64,000 nt of DNA from Flavobacterium lacustre (GTDB taxonomy: Bacteria; Bacteroidota; Bacteroidia; Flavobacteriales; Flavobacteriaceae), in contig NZ_CP114882.2 of the NCBI RefSeq assembly GCF_027474525.2, forward strand, positions 3,100,001-3,164,000, given 5' to 3'. The stretch's first letter is position 1. Each line of letters begins with the position of its first letter. The notes under the pieces were generated by a model that saw nothing but the letters and a program-made list of their open reading frames with translations, did not search any database and was not told the DNA's origin. The position numbers and the translations under genes were made by a program. Positions 49,608 through 57,217 of the stretch are shown here, one piece after another.

Positions 49608-49630
49608 AAAAAAAGACTCTTTTTAGAGTC
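49608..49630 (-). terminator. Terminator-like hairpin in the leader of the small HTH gene
   Basis: Minus strand: perfect 6-bp stem GACTCT / AGAGTC (49615-49620 / 49625-49630), then seven U. No minus-strand gene precedes it, so it would act as an attenuator in front of the 49472 start, or insulate against transcription from the island. Confidence 0.4.
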
Positions 49631-49746
49631 AAAAAGCAGTGTCTTTTTTCGGTTTCTCATTACCTCAAATATACGAAAAATAATACGGAAATGAGCCACT
49701 TTTTTTAGAAACTTTGGCACTAAACGGAAAGAAGCGGAAATGCGTA

Positions 49747-49778
49747 TTTGCCTCACTGTCATTGGTTTTATATCTTTG
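49747..49778 (+). promoter_or_regulatory. Promoter of the 251-residue unknown gene
   Basis: -33 TTTG (49747-49750), 20-bp spacer, -7 TATCTTTG (49771-49778), 26 bp before the start codon. Confidence 0.6.
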
Positions 49779-49803
49779 AATATCAATTAAAAATCGAGCA
49801 GTT

Positions 49804-50559
49804 ATGGCTAAATTAAATGGGATCTTAAAGATCGAGGGTACGTTAGATAATCTAACGTTTTACAAAAGTGGTGACGGACATATGGTTCGTACCAAAGGGG
49901 GTGTTTCTAAGAAACGAATTCTGAATGATCCTGCGTTTATTCGAACACGTGAAAACGGAGCAGAATTTGGAAAAAGTGCCAATGCCGGCAAAATGTTGCG
50001 TATGGCTGTGGGTCCATTAGTCTTTAAGGCGAAAGATGCAAAGTTATCGAGCAGGCTGTTGCAGCTTATGTCTAAGATTAAGAATCTGGACACTATTTCC
50101 TTACGTGGAGAGCGTAATGTAGCCGAAGGCATCCTGACTGCCGAAGGTCAAATGGCGTTACGCGGTTTTGATTTCAACATTCAAGCGCCGTTGCAAGGGG
50201 TTTTATTTTCCCCTTACACACTAGACACTGTAACTGGAGCCGTTACTATTCCGGATTTGAACCCATCAGAACAGGTTCGCTTTCCTGGCGGTGCAACCCA
50301 TTTCAGTTTGCGCAGTGCATTTGTCAATCTGGATTTTAGCAGCGGGGTGTCAAGTGTAACCTACAGTGATGTAGCTGTTTTAGCGATTGACACCACTATT
50401 GCTACACAAACTATTACTCCTAATGGTGCTCCCGATGGTTCTGCGACGCAGCTTTACCTCTTGTTGATTGAGTTTTATCAAGAAATGAATGGTATTCAGT
50501 ATCCGTTGAAAAATGGCGCTTTCAATGTTTTAAATATACTGGAAGTCGTGAAAAATTAG
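49804..50559 (+). CDS. Unknown protein (251 residues), conserved-looking
   Basis: Not recognised. No signal peptide or membrane helix. The N-terminus MAKLNGILKIEGTLDNLTFY, KSGDGHMVRTKGGVSKKRI and RTRENGAEFGKSANAGKMLRMAV is basic and regular and looks like a conserved domain; the C-terminal half (about 120-251) is beta-rich (LQGVLFSPYTLDTVTGAVTIPDLNP, HFSLRSAFVNLDFSSG). It has a clear promoter and a strong terminator, so it is probably expressed on its own. It has the general look of small flavobacterial proteins of no known role; a structural or phage-related role is possible but unsupported. Confidence 0.75.
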   Translation: MAKLNGILKIEGTLDNLTFYKSGDGHMVRTKGGVSKKRILNDPAFIRTRENGAEFGKSANAGKMLRMAVGPLVFKAKDAKLSSRLLQLMSKIKNLDTISLRGERNVAEGILTAEGQMALRGFDFNIQAPLQGVLFSPYTLDTVTGAVTIPDLNPSEQVRFPGGATHFSLRSAFVNLDFSSGVSSVTYSDVAVLAIDTTIATQTITPNGAPDGSATQLYLLLIEFYQEMNGIQYPLKNGAFNVLNILEVVKN

Positions 50560-50585
50560 ATTCTCTTGTTTGCCTTTTGAAATTT

Positions 50586-50626
50586 ACTCCCCGTAGTTGT
50601 GTACTGCGGGGAGTATTTTTTTTTGT
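50586..50626 (+). terminator. Strong terminator after the 251-residue gene
   Basis: TACTCCCCGTAGT / ACTGCGGGGAGTA (50586-50598 / 50604-50616, one G-U pair) and a run of ten T. Confidence 0.93.
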
Positions 50627-50712
50627 TGAAAAGTCGTACAAAATGTGAATAAATATCTCTTCTAACCAACAACAAAAACACATATCTTGTAGTCTAAAAT
50701 TTGTTAAAATAT

Positions 50713-51780
50713 ATGATGACAAAAGCTAAAAAAGACACCCACCCATTAGCTATCAATATTAGAAAATTTCAACGCTATAACTATAACTATTTTAGTTGCG
50801 AAGAAGTTGTTTTTTTTGAATATCTAGTAGTAAAAGCAAATGCCTTTAAACAAGTTCCTTTTTTTCACAGTAGTGAAACTATTTTTAAAGAAACGGGGAT
50901 CAGAAAACATGCTCTGAAAACCATTATTAAACGTTTTGAGAATTTGAATTATATTTCTATTGAAGTAAAAGGAATGCCAAGAGTAAAGTATTTCACTGTT
51001 CATTATCCCAAAATACAAGCCGATTTGGAGCACATTTATCTATTGGAGGATAACGGTAAACCTTTGTATGAATTCAGACAACTATTAGCTGAATTCTTTC
51101 TTCCTTTGGTTGATACCTATCAAGAAAAGAATATTATAAAGAATATTAATAAAGAAAATAAAAAAGAAAATGATGACGGATTATCAGATATGGATACGCA
51201 AAAATTAAAAAATTTTAATTCTACCCTCTCTTCTTTAAAATTAAAACTAGAATTAACTCCTTCGCAATATAGCTATAATGATATGGATGTCTTAAGGGCA
51301 TTAAGGGAATACACCGCCGACGAAGTAGTTTACTATTTAGAAAAATATTATAAAAAGGGGGCTCAAAAAAAATTAAACGGCTTTTTAAAATTTGATGATT
51401 TGGCCCCTGAAAAATTAGTATTTATAGAAGAAGAAAAAATGGAAGAGGAAAAGTTTATCGATTCTTTTATTGCAAAACTTCAAAGCAATTATGATAATCG
51501 TATTAAGTTGCATAATGATGATAAAAAAAATAAACGTGGCAAATCATACACTGCTTTAGTTGTTAATAGAAACATAAGAAAAAAAATAAAAGATGCCTTA
51601 GATAACAAAGGAGAAATAAGCATAACAAATGCTTTTACGGCTTATACCGATGCCGTTTTGAAAGAAATCATCAACCCTGATAAATTTTTACCTTACTTCT
51701 TTTCAACACAATTTGGCGAATATGGTGTTATTGAAACGTATCTTGATTATTTTAATATTCAATATGGTTATGAAAAATAA
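50713..51780 (+). CDS. Winged-helix DNA-binding protein of unknown function
   Basis: About 355 residues. ATG at 50713 is preferred to the in-frame TTG at 50701. Residues about 30-110 form a winged helix (FFEYLVVKANAF, ETIFKETGIRKHALKTIIKRFENLNYISIEVKG, VKYFTVHYPKI), as in plasmid and phage replication initiators and primosome-like proteins. An acidic, asparagine-rich linker (KNINKENKKENDDG) leads to a helical C-terminal half (YNDMDVLRALREYTADEVVYYLEKYY and onward) that I do not recognise. It lies 225 bp before dpnI. A replication or regulatory gene of a mobile element is a fair guess, not a finding. Confidence 0.7.
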   Translation: MMTKAKKDTHPLAINIRKFQRYNYNYFSCEEVVFFEYLVVKANAFKQVPFFHSSETIFKETGIRKHALKTIIKRFENLNYISIEVKGMPRVKYFTVHYPKIQADLEHIYLLEDNGKPLYEFRQLLAEFFLPLVDTYQEKNIIKNINKENKKENDDGLSDMDTQKLKNFNSTLSSLKLKLELTPSQYSYNDMDVLRALREYTADEVVYYLEKYYKKGAQKKLNGFLKFDDLAPEKLVFIEEEKMEEEKFIDSFIAKLQSNYDNRIKLHNDDKKNKRGKSYTALVVNRNIRKKIKDALDNKGEISITNAFTAYTDAVLKEIINPDKFLPYFFSTQFGEYGVIETYLDYFNIQYGYEK

Positions 51781-52005
51781 AAAATAAAAAAAATTAACTC
51801 TCTATATTTTATTTAAGAACTCACTTACAAATACCTAATACTTTTTTAAATAAAAATAGGGCAACTATAGTATTAAAATAGTATTTTTGAGGACTAACAT
51901 AAAGAAATGAAAGCAAAACCTTTTTTAAAATGAATCAGAGTAAAATCTAATTTATTGCTTAAAAGATATTTATAAATCTTTATTTGAAAATAAATTCCAC
52001 TGTTA

Positions 52006-52773
52006 ATGAACTTAAATTTCAATATAGACCTTGCAGAAGGATATAAGAGTAATTCACAAATTGCAAGAGTTTTAACTGAAAATTGGGTTAAAGAAAATTC
52101 ATATTGTCCAAACTGTGGTCAATTACCCTTGAATGATTTTGTTAATAATATGCCTGTTGCAGATTTCTATTGCTTAGGTTGCAAAGAAGAATTTGAATTA
52201 AAAAGTAAAAACGGAAAATTAAGTACTATAATTAATGATGGTGCTTATGAAAGTATGATAAAAAGGATTACTTCGGATACAAATCCCAATTTCTTCTTTT
52301 TGACATATGACAAAAATACGGTTAATAATTTTTTAGTAATTCCAAAACAATTCTTCACTCCAGAAATTATTATCAAACGAAAACCTTTATCTATTACTGC
52401 TAAACGAGCAGGTTGGGTTGGTTGTAATATTGACATATCAAAAGTTCCTGAAAGTGGAAGAATTTTTATTGTTGAAAATTCAAAAATAATTGAACAAGAA
52501 AAAGTACATTTAAAATTAAAAAGCACTGATTTTTTGAAATCTAAAAGTTTAGATGCGAGGGGTTGGATATTGGATATTTTAAATTGTGTTGAAGAAATTA
52601 AAAAGCAAACATTTACATTAGATGAATTGTATGCATTTGAAAATAAATTAAAAATTAAATATCCAAACAATAATCATATCAAAGATAAAATCCGGCAACA
52701 ATTACAATTTTTAAGAGATAAAGGATTAATAGAGTTTAACGGAAGAGGAAATTATAAAAAAATTGAACTATGA
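52006..52773 (+). CDS. dpnI: DpnI-type methyl-directed restriction endonuclease
   Basis: 255 residues that match pneumococcal DpnI along their whole length as I remember it. Catalytic PD-(D/E)xK residues: Asp53 in PVADFYC, Glu64 and Lys66 in EEFELKSK. Zinc-binding cysteines: Cys34, Cys37 (YCPNCG), Cys56 and Cys59 (YCLGC). AGWVGCNIDISKVP is the conserved core; the C-terminal winged helix (about 195-255, NNHIKDKIRQQLQFLRDKGLIEFNGRG) is the second methyl-adenine reader. DpnI cuts GATC only when the adenine is methylated, so a host carrying it must not methylate GATC. The following 67-residue gene overlaps it by four bases. No -7 consensus was found upstream. Confidence 0.95.
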   Translation: MNLNFNIDLAEGYKSNSQIARVLTENWVKENSYCPNCGQLPLNDFVNNMPVADFYCLGCKEEFELKSKNGKLSTIINDGAYESMIKRITSDTNPNFFFLTYDKNTVNNFLVIPKQFFTPEIIIKRKPLSITAKRAGWVGCNIDISKVPESGRIFIVENSKIIEQEKVHLKLKSTDFLKSKSLDARGWILDILNCVEEIKKQTFTLDELYAFENKLKIKYPNNNHIKDKIRQQLQFLRDKGLIEFNGRGNYKKIEL

Positions 52774-52973
52774 AAAAATTTATATTTATATCACCTGAAG
52801 GCTCAACAGAAGCCCCAAACAGTTCATACGAAGTAAACAATATGCAAGTTATAGGAATTGTTGAAGACGTTAACAATGAGGACGAAGCATTAAAAAAACT
52901 TTTGATAGAAAATGAATGGATAATTGACGCCGAATTCAATATTGCCGAATTCATAGTTTATGAAATCTTATAA
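52770..52973 (+). CDS. Small protein translationally coupled to DpnI
   Basis: 67 residues, acidic, no signal or membrane segment: MKKFIFISPEGSTEAPNSSY, then NNMQVIGIVEDVNNEDEALKKLL and ENEWIIDAEFNIAEFIVYEIL. Its ATG overlaps the dpnI stop (ATGA), so it is almost surely translated with it. In Streptococcus pneumoniae the DpnI gene (dpnC) is also followed by a second gene of unknown role (dpnD); the position is parallel, but I see no clear sequence match. It ends tail to tail with the Dam-family gene, with stops interlocked. Function unknown. Confidence 0.8.
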   Translation: MKKFIFISPEGSTEAPNSSYEVNNMQVIGIVEDVNNEDEALKKLLIENEWIIDAEFNIAEFIVYEIL

Positions 52974-53450
52974 TTTTAAAACCAAAAATCTACCTTCAAT
53001 ACCAGAATTTTTTAAAGCTAAAGCATTCTCTTTTCCATATGCAATTAAAACACTTGGAGCAACCGGCCTTCCGCTTTGTATTCCAAATACGTCATAGAAT
53101 CTAATTCTTCCCTTAACAAATAAAATAGCATTCGCATCATTCCAAATATGTTCAAAAAAATATTTAGTTTCAGTTCTTGCATAAATTAATGCTATTCCAT
53201 TTCCGTGATTTTTTAATTTTTCCATCCATAATTCCATTCCTTTACCATAAGGAGGATTTAGATAAACTCTACCAAACCAATCTTTTGATAAACCATCATC
53301 AGAAATTGTAAAATTATTTTTTGCGTGTAAAAATGGAGCGTTGATAGGACTACACGGGTCTAAATCAAATTTTCCTAATTGAATCACCAATTCAGGTGGT
53401 GTTAACCATTCAACCGTAGTATTTTCAGAGCGTTCAAAAGAAGTATCCAT
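52968..53450 (-). CDS. Phage-type DNA N6-adenine methyltransferase (Dam family)
   Basis: 160 residues, the whole length of the phage Dam domain. VEWLTPPELVIQLGKFDLDPC holds the SAM-binding region, LNPPYGKG (Asn65-Tyr68) is catalytic motif IV, and KNHGNGIALIYARTETKYFFEHIWN and SGRPVAPSVLIAYG complete the domain. No internal stop or gap, so it looks intact. Phage T1-like members methylate GATC, but this family varies, and several members have other or relaxed specificity. It faces the dpnI pair tail to tail. If it did methylate GATC while DpnI is active, the chromosome would be cut, so either specificity or expression must differ. Confidence 0.88.
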   Translation of the reverse strand: MDTSFERSENTTVEWLTPPELVIQLGKFDLDPCSPINAPFLHAKNNFTISDDGLSKDWFGRVYLNPPYGKGMELWMEKLKNHGNGIALIYARTETKYFFEHIWNDANAILFVKGRIRFYDVFGIQSGRPVAPSVLIAYGKENALALKNSGIEGRFLVLKL

Positions 53451-53535
53451 AACAATGATTTTAATTGTTCAAAGAAATAGATAAAAAAAATACTGGACAA
53501 CCCACAATAAGTGTGATTCTGTTAATTTTTTATAA

Positions 53536-54642
53536 TCTGTAAACAAAGGTAATTGGGACAAATCAGAAGGGTTTGATTTTATCAATACTTTCAATAGAAA
53601 TTGGTTGAAATTGGTGCGTGATAAAATGAAAGACGATGGAACCATTTGGATAAGTGGCACCTACCATAACATTTTTTCCATTGGGCAAATCTTGCAAGAA
53701 TTGGATTTTAAAATCTTAAATGTTATCACTTGGGAAAAGAATAATCCACCGCCTAATTTTTCGTGTCGGTTTTTTACCCATTCTACAGAGTTGATTATTT
53801 GGGCAAGGAAGAAAGAAAAAGTGCCGCATTATTATAACTATGAGTTAATGAAAAAACTCAACGGCGACAAGCAAATGAAAGATGTTTGGAAATTGCCTGC
53901 TATTGCTCGTTGGGAAAAGTCGTGTGGCAAACATCCGACACAAAAACCTTTATCGGTATTAACTCGAATCATTTTAGCTTCAACAAAACCTGGCGCTTGG
54001 ATATTAGACCCTTTTGCAGGAAGTTCTACTACAGGAATAGCCGCTAATTTATCCAACAGGCGGTATTTAGGAATTGATATGGAAACTGAATTTCTTGAAA
54101 TAAGTAAAAACAGAAAACTTGAAATTGAAGACGAAAACATAGCAACCACTTATCGACAAAAAATAAATGGTTTTGAGGATAAGAAACAATTGCAATTCTA
54201 TTTAGCTGAAGAAGCTAAACCAAAAGAAAAAGTTGCACTAGGATATATAAGAAGTAAAGATTTAACTAAATTAAAAACGCTAAACACCTTTTATTTTCAT
54301 TCCACCGACAAACAAAATAATTTTCTGAATTTTCCTTATGATTTATACAATGCCGGTAAACTAGTTATTTATTCTGGTGGTCGTTCTAAACCTTTTCATT
54401 TAACTTCCTATTTTGGCGAAATTGAATCCATACAACACAAGCATAAATCAAAGATAAAAGGCAAAGAAAAATCTGAAACAGCATACTATTTTGAAGTCAA
54501 ACTGAAAGCCAATTTTTCTGAAAATATTTCAATAGAAAATAATCCCAACATCAAAAAATGGATAAAGGACTATAGGGATGAATATGAATTAAAATCGGTA
54601 AACTATTTACCCGTATTGACTTTTACCGAGAATGTTTTTTGA
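53536..54642 (+). pseudogene. 5'-truncated DpnA-like (beta-class) DNA adenine methyltransferase with a C-terminal extension
   Basis: Open frame after a stop at 53533-53535; no good start codon until ATG at 53626. The first codons (SVNKGNWDKS, then DFINTFNRNWLKL) already match the middle of pneumococcal DpnA (M2.DpnII), and the match continues through GTIWISGTYHNIFSIG, FSCRFFTHSTELIIWARK, KQMKDVWKLP, KHPTQKPLSVLTRIILAS and SAM motif I DPFAGSSTTG. The N-terminal part with catalytic motif IV (DPPY) is absent, and the upstream bases show no remnant. About 165 further residues (from about 54170) form an extension absent from DpnA. Without motif IV it should be inactive. A relic of a GATC methylation system beside DpnI. 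Confidence 0.85.
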
Positions 54643-54858
54643 AAAAACGGGGTAAAAATGAATCTTTTATCCTTAACTATATCGTCCTATTAGCAGAAAA
54701 GCGTTTTAAAATGGAGCGTTAAATTCAAACCTTATTTGGAAAAACCTTTCTAAATCAAGGCATCTACATTTGCTGTAATCGCAAATTAAGTTTGGGCTAA
54801 AGCGCGTTTAAGTTCACCTCCTTCAACTACAATACATCAGTAGTCCCAAAATAAATAA

Positions 54859-54895
54859 AGCCTTTTACGGAAAACCGTAAAGTGGCTCTTTTATT
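54859..54895 (+). terminator. Terminator-like hairpin after the methyltransferase relic
   Basis: TTTACGG / CCGTAAA (54864-54870 / 54875-54881) with an outer AGCC / GGCT closing helix and a T-rich tail. Confidence 0.5.
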
Positions 54896-54937
54896 TTAGG
54901 TTAAGTTTGAATACTATTAATTTAAAACTTACAAAAA

Positions 54938-55666
54938 ATGAAAAAATGGACTATTGTATTACTTATTATTATTTTATTAGTTCCCAAACAATCTAAAGCT
55001 CAAAATAATGGTGCAGCTGCGGCAGTAGCTGTTGGTGCAGGTCTTCTGGCTATTGGTGCAGGAATTGCTGCGGTTGAAGATATGAAAGAAAGAGCCGAAT
55101 TGACCGCTACCCAATGGGTTTTAGCCAATAATCCTGAACTAAATAGTTTTTCATTGAAAACACTTGATTTCAATGGCAAAAAAACAAAAGATATGTCGGC
55201 AACGTCGGTTATTTCTTTTAAAATACAAGAATTTAATCCAACAGATAATCCATAGCTTGATGGCAAAAAACAGGTGTTACTCGCTTTTACCAGCTATGGT
55301 TGGATTAGTGACCAAGGCATTGACTTTAACAAAGTAAGTTGGTATTTGATAGATAGTACCGAATGGCTGAATATGATGGTAGCCTACGCAAAAGTATCTT
55401 CTAAAGAAAAAAACGAGACCATTCTCAAAGAGGCATTAAGTAATGGTGTTGTTGTGAATAAAGGAATAAAAGCAAAAGGCAAATCTGAAATTCCATTTTT
55501 TAAATTAGAAGGCGATATGTATTTAGTAACCGATTATTCTTCGGAAATGAAATTAATTTATAATGAAAAAACACTAGGTATATTTTTAAAAAATACAGGG
55601 AATTTAGTTCAAATGGGAAGAACTGCCGTTATTGATACTCATGAGTTCTTATTTCAAAAAAACTAG
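54938..55666 (+). pseudogene. Small secreted protein gene interrupted by an in-frame TAG
   Basis: One 242-codon frame broken by a single TAG at 55253-55255. Before it: signal peptide (MKKWTIVLLIIILLVPKQSK), a glycine/alanine-rich hydrophobic stretch (AAAAVAVGAGLLAIGAGIAAVEDM), then ELTATQWVLANNPELNSFSLKTLDF. After it the frame continues without shift: LDGKKQVLLAFTSYGWISDQGIDFNKVSWYLID, ending THEFLFQKN. The codon may have been CAG (Gln), one substitution away. Not recognised as a known family. It could be a true nonsense mutation, a sequencing error, or (least likely) read-through. The palindrome array starts four bases after its end. Confidence 0.75.
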
Positions 55667-55670
55667 TATC

Positions 55671-56177
55671 TACAAAATGTGCCGAGCCGATGGTTCTACA
55701 AAATGTATCGAACCAATGGTTCTACAAAATGTATCGAGCCGATGGCTCTACAAAATGTGTCGAGCCGATGGCTCTACAAAATATATCGAACCAATGGCTC
55801 TACAAAATGTATCGAACCAATGGTTCTACAAAATGTATCGAGATGGTTTTACAATATATATCGAGCCGATGGCTCTACAAAATGTATCGAACCAATGGTT
55901 CTACAAAATATATCGAACCAATGGTTCTACAAAATGTATCGAGCCGATGGTTCTACAAAATGTATCGAGCCAATGGCTCTGCAAAATGTATCGAGCCAAT
56001 GGCTCTACAAAATGTATCGAACCAATGGTTCTACAAAATATATCGAACCGATGGTTCTACAAAATGTATCGAACCAATGGCTCTGTAGCACGAAGCCTGT
56101 GAGTCGACTGGACTGAAGTCCAGCCTTACAAAATGTATCGAACCGATGGTTCTACAAATATATCGAGCCGATGGCTC
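55671..56177. repeat. 26-bp palindromic tandem array with covarying stem arms
   Basis: About 18 units of period 26. Each unit is a spacer TACAAAATGTATC (itself with TACA / TGTA arms) plus a 13-bp palindrome of the form GARCCRATGGYTC. The third base of the left arm and its partner change together: GAGCC with GGCTC, GAACC with GGTTC. Of the 17 full units by my reading, 13 have matched arms, two have a G-T pair and two an A-C mismatch; one unit (near 55842) is degenerate. Array interrupted at 56084-56126. The absence of unique spacers excludes CRISPR. It lies between the broken secreted gene and the tyrosine transposase. Confidence 0.9.
56084..56126. repeat. Different palindrome inserted in the array
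   Basis: A 43-bp stretch between array units contains the perfect palindrome CTGGACTGAAGTCCAG (56108-56123). It belongs to a different repeat family from its surroundings; array units resume at once after it. Confidence 0.7.
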
Positions 56178-56196
56178 TTTATAACTAACATGAATA

Positions 56197-56330
56197 AAAG
56201 TCCTGTAAGGACGACACGTCTTGTAGCAACGGATTTTAATCCGTTGAAATAATAATAAAACAAATATAAAAGTCCCGTAGGGACGTCACATTTTGAAATA
56301 ACGGATTTTAATCCGTTGGAATAATAAAAT
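56197..56330. repeat. Two copies of a 60-70-bp unit with two palindromes each
   Basis: Each copy has GTCCTGTAAGGAC (56200-56212) or GTCCCGTAGGGAC (56272-56284), followed by AACGGATTTTAATCCGTT (56228-56245 and 56300-56317). Again an arm difference is compensated: CCT with AGG, CCC with GGG. They lie immediately before the tyrosine transposase, as REP-like elements often do. Confidence 0.8.
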
Positions 56331-56336
56331 TATAAT

Positions 56337-56798
56337 ATGGCAAACACCTACCATCAAGTATATTTACAAGCTGTTTTTGCTGTAAAATATAGAAAAGCAG
56401 TTCTACACAAAGATTGGCGGAAAGCAGTTTTTGGTGTCATTGGAAATCTAATTAATGAAACGGGGTGTAAAACGATTATTGTCAATGGTGTTGAAGATCA
56501 TGTACATTGCTTTTTAGGATTAAAACCAACGGTTTCAATTTCAGAATTAATGAAGACCGTAAAAGCAAAATCATCAAAATATATTAATGATAACCAACTA
56601 CTTTTAGATCGTTTTGAATGGCAAGAAGGTTATGCCATTTTTTCTTATAGCCATTCTCATATTGACAATGTATATCAATATATTGCTAATCAGGAAGCAC
56701 ACCACAAAAAAGAAACTTTCAAAAAGGAATACTTAGAATTTTTAAATAAGTTTGAAATTCAGTTTGACCAGCGTTATACCTTTAAAGAGTTAACGTAG
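56337..56798 (+). CDS. IS200/REP-associated tyrosine transposase (RAYT)
   Basis: 153 residues, the length of a Y1-transposase domain. The HUH metal-binding motif is HVHCFLGL (near residue 62-69) and the catalytic tyrosine is expected in YAIFSYSHSHIDNVYQYIANQEAHHKKETF. The closing FLNKFEIQFDQRYTFKEL is typical of the Bacteroidota IS200-like/REP-associated group. Such enzymes nick single-stranded hairpins and are thought to spread the palindromes near them. No left or right IS end pair was identified, and the gene seems to be a domesticated or solitary copy beside its hairpins. Confidence 0.9.
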   Translation: MANTYHQVYLQAVFAVKYRKAVLHKDWRKAVFGVIGNLINETGCKTIIVNGVEDHVHCFLGLKPTVSISELMKTVKAKSSKYINDNQLLLDRFEWQEGYAIFSYSHSHIDNVYQYIANQEAHHKKETFKKEYLEFLNKFEIQFDQRYTFKELT

Positions 56799-56965
56799 AC
56801 TGAAGCTGAGACTGACTATAATAGTAAATTTTACGTTGTATTAAAAGGACTTAATTTCAGCTTTAGAAAAAGTACCGATCAGATGCCTCTACCCCTTTTA
56901 CCGGTATTTAAAGGCACTTTATAAATTAGAACAAAAAATTTCTTTTTGACAGACAGTTACTCAAC

Positions 56966-56999
56966 AAGCCTTCTCCTCTATCGAGAAGGCTTCGTTTTA
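56966..56999 (+). terminator. Terminator downstream of the transposase
   Basis: AAGCCTTCTC / GAGAAGGCTT (56966-56975 / 56983-56992), then CGTTTT. The remaining 56799-57217 gap is AT-rich with no gene; TATCTTTA near 57118 resembles a -7 box for the GYF gene. Confidence 0.75.
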
Positions 57000-57217
57000 T
57001 AATGCAAATCCAATCGTTCTGAAAGCAATACTTGGTTTTCCTATTCTTTTTTACGCTGTTGTAATGTGTTAAAAACACATACATTTTGAATTACACCCAA
57101 CGCATTATTTTTATTTATATCTTTACAACGTATTGCTTTTTTAATCCAAATCAGGACTAGATTCCTTTCTAAATCAGCAGTAATAAACCGCATTCAACAA
57201 CTGCACCGTATCCGAAA

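Noticed and set aside
49601..49786. 61-codon reverse frame between the small HTH gene and the 251-residue gene
   Set aside because: It lies across the promoter and the terminator hairpin and reads as random AT-rich sequence.
53469..53660. Reverse frame upstream of the methyltransferase relic
   Set aside because: Antisense shadow of the DpnA-like coding frame, no family resemblance.
55632..56116. Three long forward frames over the 26-bp array as genes
   Set aside because: They are a consequence of the stop-free period-26 repeat; there is no start context, and all frames give the same cyclic peptide.
55671..56177. CRISPR array
   Set aside because: Units follow each other directly with no unique spacers, and no cas genes are nearby.
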